A stretch of DNA of 64,000 nt from Bradyrhizobium valentinum (GTDB taxonomy: Bacteria; Pseudomonadota; Alphaproteobacteria; Rhizobiales; Xanthobacteraceae), in contig NZ_LLXX01000067.1 of assembly GCF_001440405.1 (NCBI RefSeq), forward strand, positions 340 to 64,339, in the 5' to 3' direction. Both the position numbers and the translations under genes were made by a program. A model generated the notes under the pieces. The model worked only from the letters and a program-made list of their open reading frames with translations. It searched no databases and was not told the origin of the DNA. Below are positions 63,211 to 64,000 of this stretch, piece by piece. How positions within the stretch are numbered: position 1 is the stretch's first letter; each line of letters starts with the position of its first letter.

Positions 63211-63490
63211 ACGCGGCCCCGCGGGATGCAGACCAGCCAATTTCCTACCTTTGCTTTCTACAGAGAATCCCTGATGTGCGGACGGTAAAGGCGCCTCTAA
63301 GGTCTTTGCCCAGGGTTGGCCGACATCCCGCGATTCCACCGCCTGTCGTGCCCGCCTCATCTTCGATTGGAAGGCCATCTTCCGTCATGGCTCCTTCGTC
63401 AAACGCCGATCAGAAACTCTCCCGCACCGCGCTCTGGCATTCGGAGCCATCTCGATTTGAGTCTTTGTCCCTGATCGCATGGAGGCGATT

Positions 63491-63772
63491 ATGAACATCC
63501 GAAGCGTATGCGGCGCTCTGATCCTTGGCGGATTGGTAGCTGGGGCTGCTTCTTCAACCCTGTCTCTGGCGCAATCGAAGGACAAGGGCGTGTCCGCGCC
63601 AAAGGATGCCGGCGCAGCCGCGCCCAAAAGCACAACGGAGAGCCCTACGAAGAGCGCGACGCCCAATACAAACACGAACCCGACAAAGCATCGCTACTGG
63701 CGTCATCGCGGCGGCAAGCATCCGCATTTTGGCAGTCGTCGTGTTCGGACCCAGATTCATACACCACAGTAG
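63491..63772 (+). CDS. Small secreted low-complexity basic protein
   Basis: A 93-residue protein. A signal peptide (SVCGALILGGLVAGAASSTL) is followed by a Lys/Ala/Thr/Pro-rich, presumably disordered region and a His/Arg-rich end (HRYWRHRGGKHPHFGSRR). The ATG at 63491 follows GGAGG at 63481. It resembles short exported proteins seen often in Bradyrhizobium; no function can be assigned. Confidence 0.6.
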   Translation: MNIRSVCGALILGGLVAGAASSTLSLAQSKDKGVSAPKDAGAAAPKSTTESPTKSATPNTNTNPTKHRYWRHRGGKHPHFGSRRVRTQIHTPQ

Positions 63773-63801
63773 ATCGTTTCAACCCTGCGGTTGGCCGTTC
63801 G

Positions 63802-64000
63802 ATGAGCGATACGAGGACAGGACAGAAGCGCGAGATCATGCCGCGCGATGATTCCGCCGATCAGCCCACCGCCGGGCGGCGCAGCATTCTCGCAACGGGA
63901 CTTGCTCTGCTCGCCACATGCGTCGCCCTTTTCCTGGTGTGGCAGACGGTATCGAGTCTCCTCATTGTCTTCGCAGGTGTATTGTTCGCGGCATTTCTGG
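63802..64000 (+). CDS. AI-2E family (PerM-like) transporter, 5' part only
   Basis: The first 66 codons of a gene cut by the window end. A polar start (MSDTRTGQKREIMPRDD) leads to a hydrophobic helix and the segment VALFLVWQTVSSLLIVFAGV and LFAAFL, which is the usual first hairpin of AI-2E/PurR-permease (UPF0118) proteins. The assignment is limited by the short piece. Confidence 0.6.
   Translation, partial: MSDTRTGQKREIMPRDDSADQPTAGRRSILATGLALLATCVALFLVWQTVSSLLIVFAGVLFAAFL

Noticed and set aside
38380..64000. Second attachment site (duplicate of the dusA 5' end) within the window
   Set aside because: Reading for sequences like the MMDWTDRHCR coding segment on both strands found none, so the far end of the island is not placed.
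1..64000. CRISPR arrays, rRNA or tRNA genes, prophage structural genes
   Set aside because: No regularly spaced repeats, no tRNA-like folds and no capsid, terminase or tail motifs were seen.

Overview
The window is high-GC alphaproteobacterial chromosome, most like Bradyrhizobium or a close relative (Bradyrhizobiaceae). The pointers are a coxMNOP-type alternative cytochrome oxidase cluster, a class II DAHP synthase, a gamma-resorcylate (gra-type) catabolic operon, and interspersed palindromes built on the 'gcgagcgaagcgaagcaatc' and 'gtaggatgggt...acccatcctac' themes common in these genomes. No rRNA, tRNA or CRISPR array was seen. CDS coordinates include the stop codon.

Positions 1-31 kb look like stable chromosomal backbone. 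A truncated DUF2189 membrane protein is followed by the five-gene oxidase operon (subunits II, I, two III-type proteins, IV). Then come nadE, a diacylglycerol kinase, a DAHP synthase with an attenuator-like leader, a frameshifted alpha/beta-hydrolase, a small secreted NlpC-like protein, an isochorismatase-type hydrolase, a flavodoxin-fold oxidoreductase, 3-hydroxybutyryl-CoA dehydrogenase, glutathione reductase, a DUF2059 protein, rpiA, an SDR, phosphoglycolate phosphatase, moaA, a TRAP transporter (Q and M genes facing two paralogous periplasmic receptors), apbC, a VOC protein, a 3-hydroxyisobutyrate dehydrogenase-like enzyme, a PdhS/PleC-like histidine kinase, a DUF1289 protein and a retropepsin-like protein.

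Positions 31.3-37.4 kb hold a gamma-resorcylate/resorcinol operon: a divergent MarR regulator, flavin reductase, resorcinol hydroxylase, gamma-resorcylate decarboxylase with all known metal ligands, an aromatic-acid MFS permease and maleylacetate reductase. The ring-cleaving hydroxyquinol dioxygenase is not in the cluster.

At 38.4 kb a tyrosine integrase starts just beyond the 5' end of dusA, a known integration target, so the sequence to the right is probably a genomic island. It opens with about 1.3 kb of lower-GC, gene-poor DNA. Next is a nickel-import operon (NiCoT permease, TonB-dependent receptor, DUF4198 protein) with a NikR-like operator before the receptor and a decayed hupE/ureJ upstream. 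Then follow a DUF1269 gene and the urease operon ureABCEFGD with a urea channel gene. Together these make a self-contained nickel-to-urease module: outer-membrane and inner-membrane nickel entry, urea entry, enzyme and all accessory proteins.

Positions 53.8-64 kb carry a GntP permease, a PF10081-type hydrolase, a baeRF-like protein, two tandem NarL/FixJ response regulators with a soluble PAS histidine kinase, a DUF1269 remnant, a BAX-inhibitor-1 protein, a DUF6894 protein, a small secreted protein and the start of an AI-2E family transporter. A 56-bp promoter-region element is present before both the DUF1269 gene and ureA (44 of 56 bases identical). Related palindromes lie between the histidine kinase gene and the DUF1269 remnant and before the BAX-inhibitor gene, which suggests a shared regulon.
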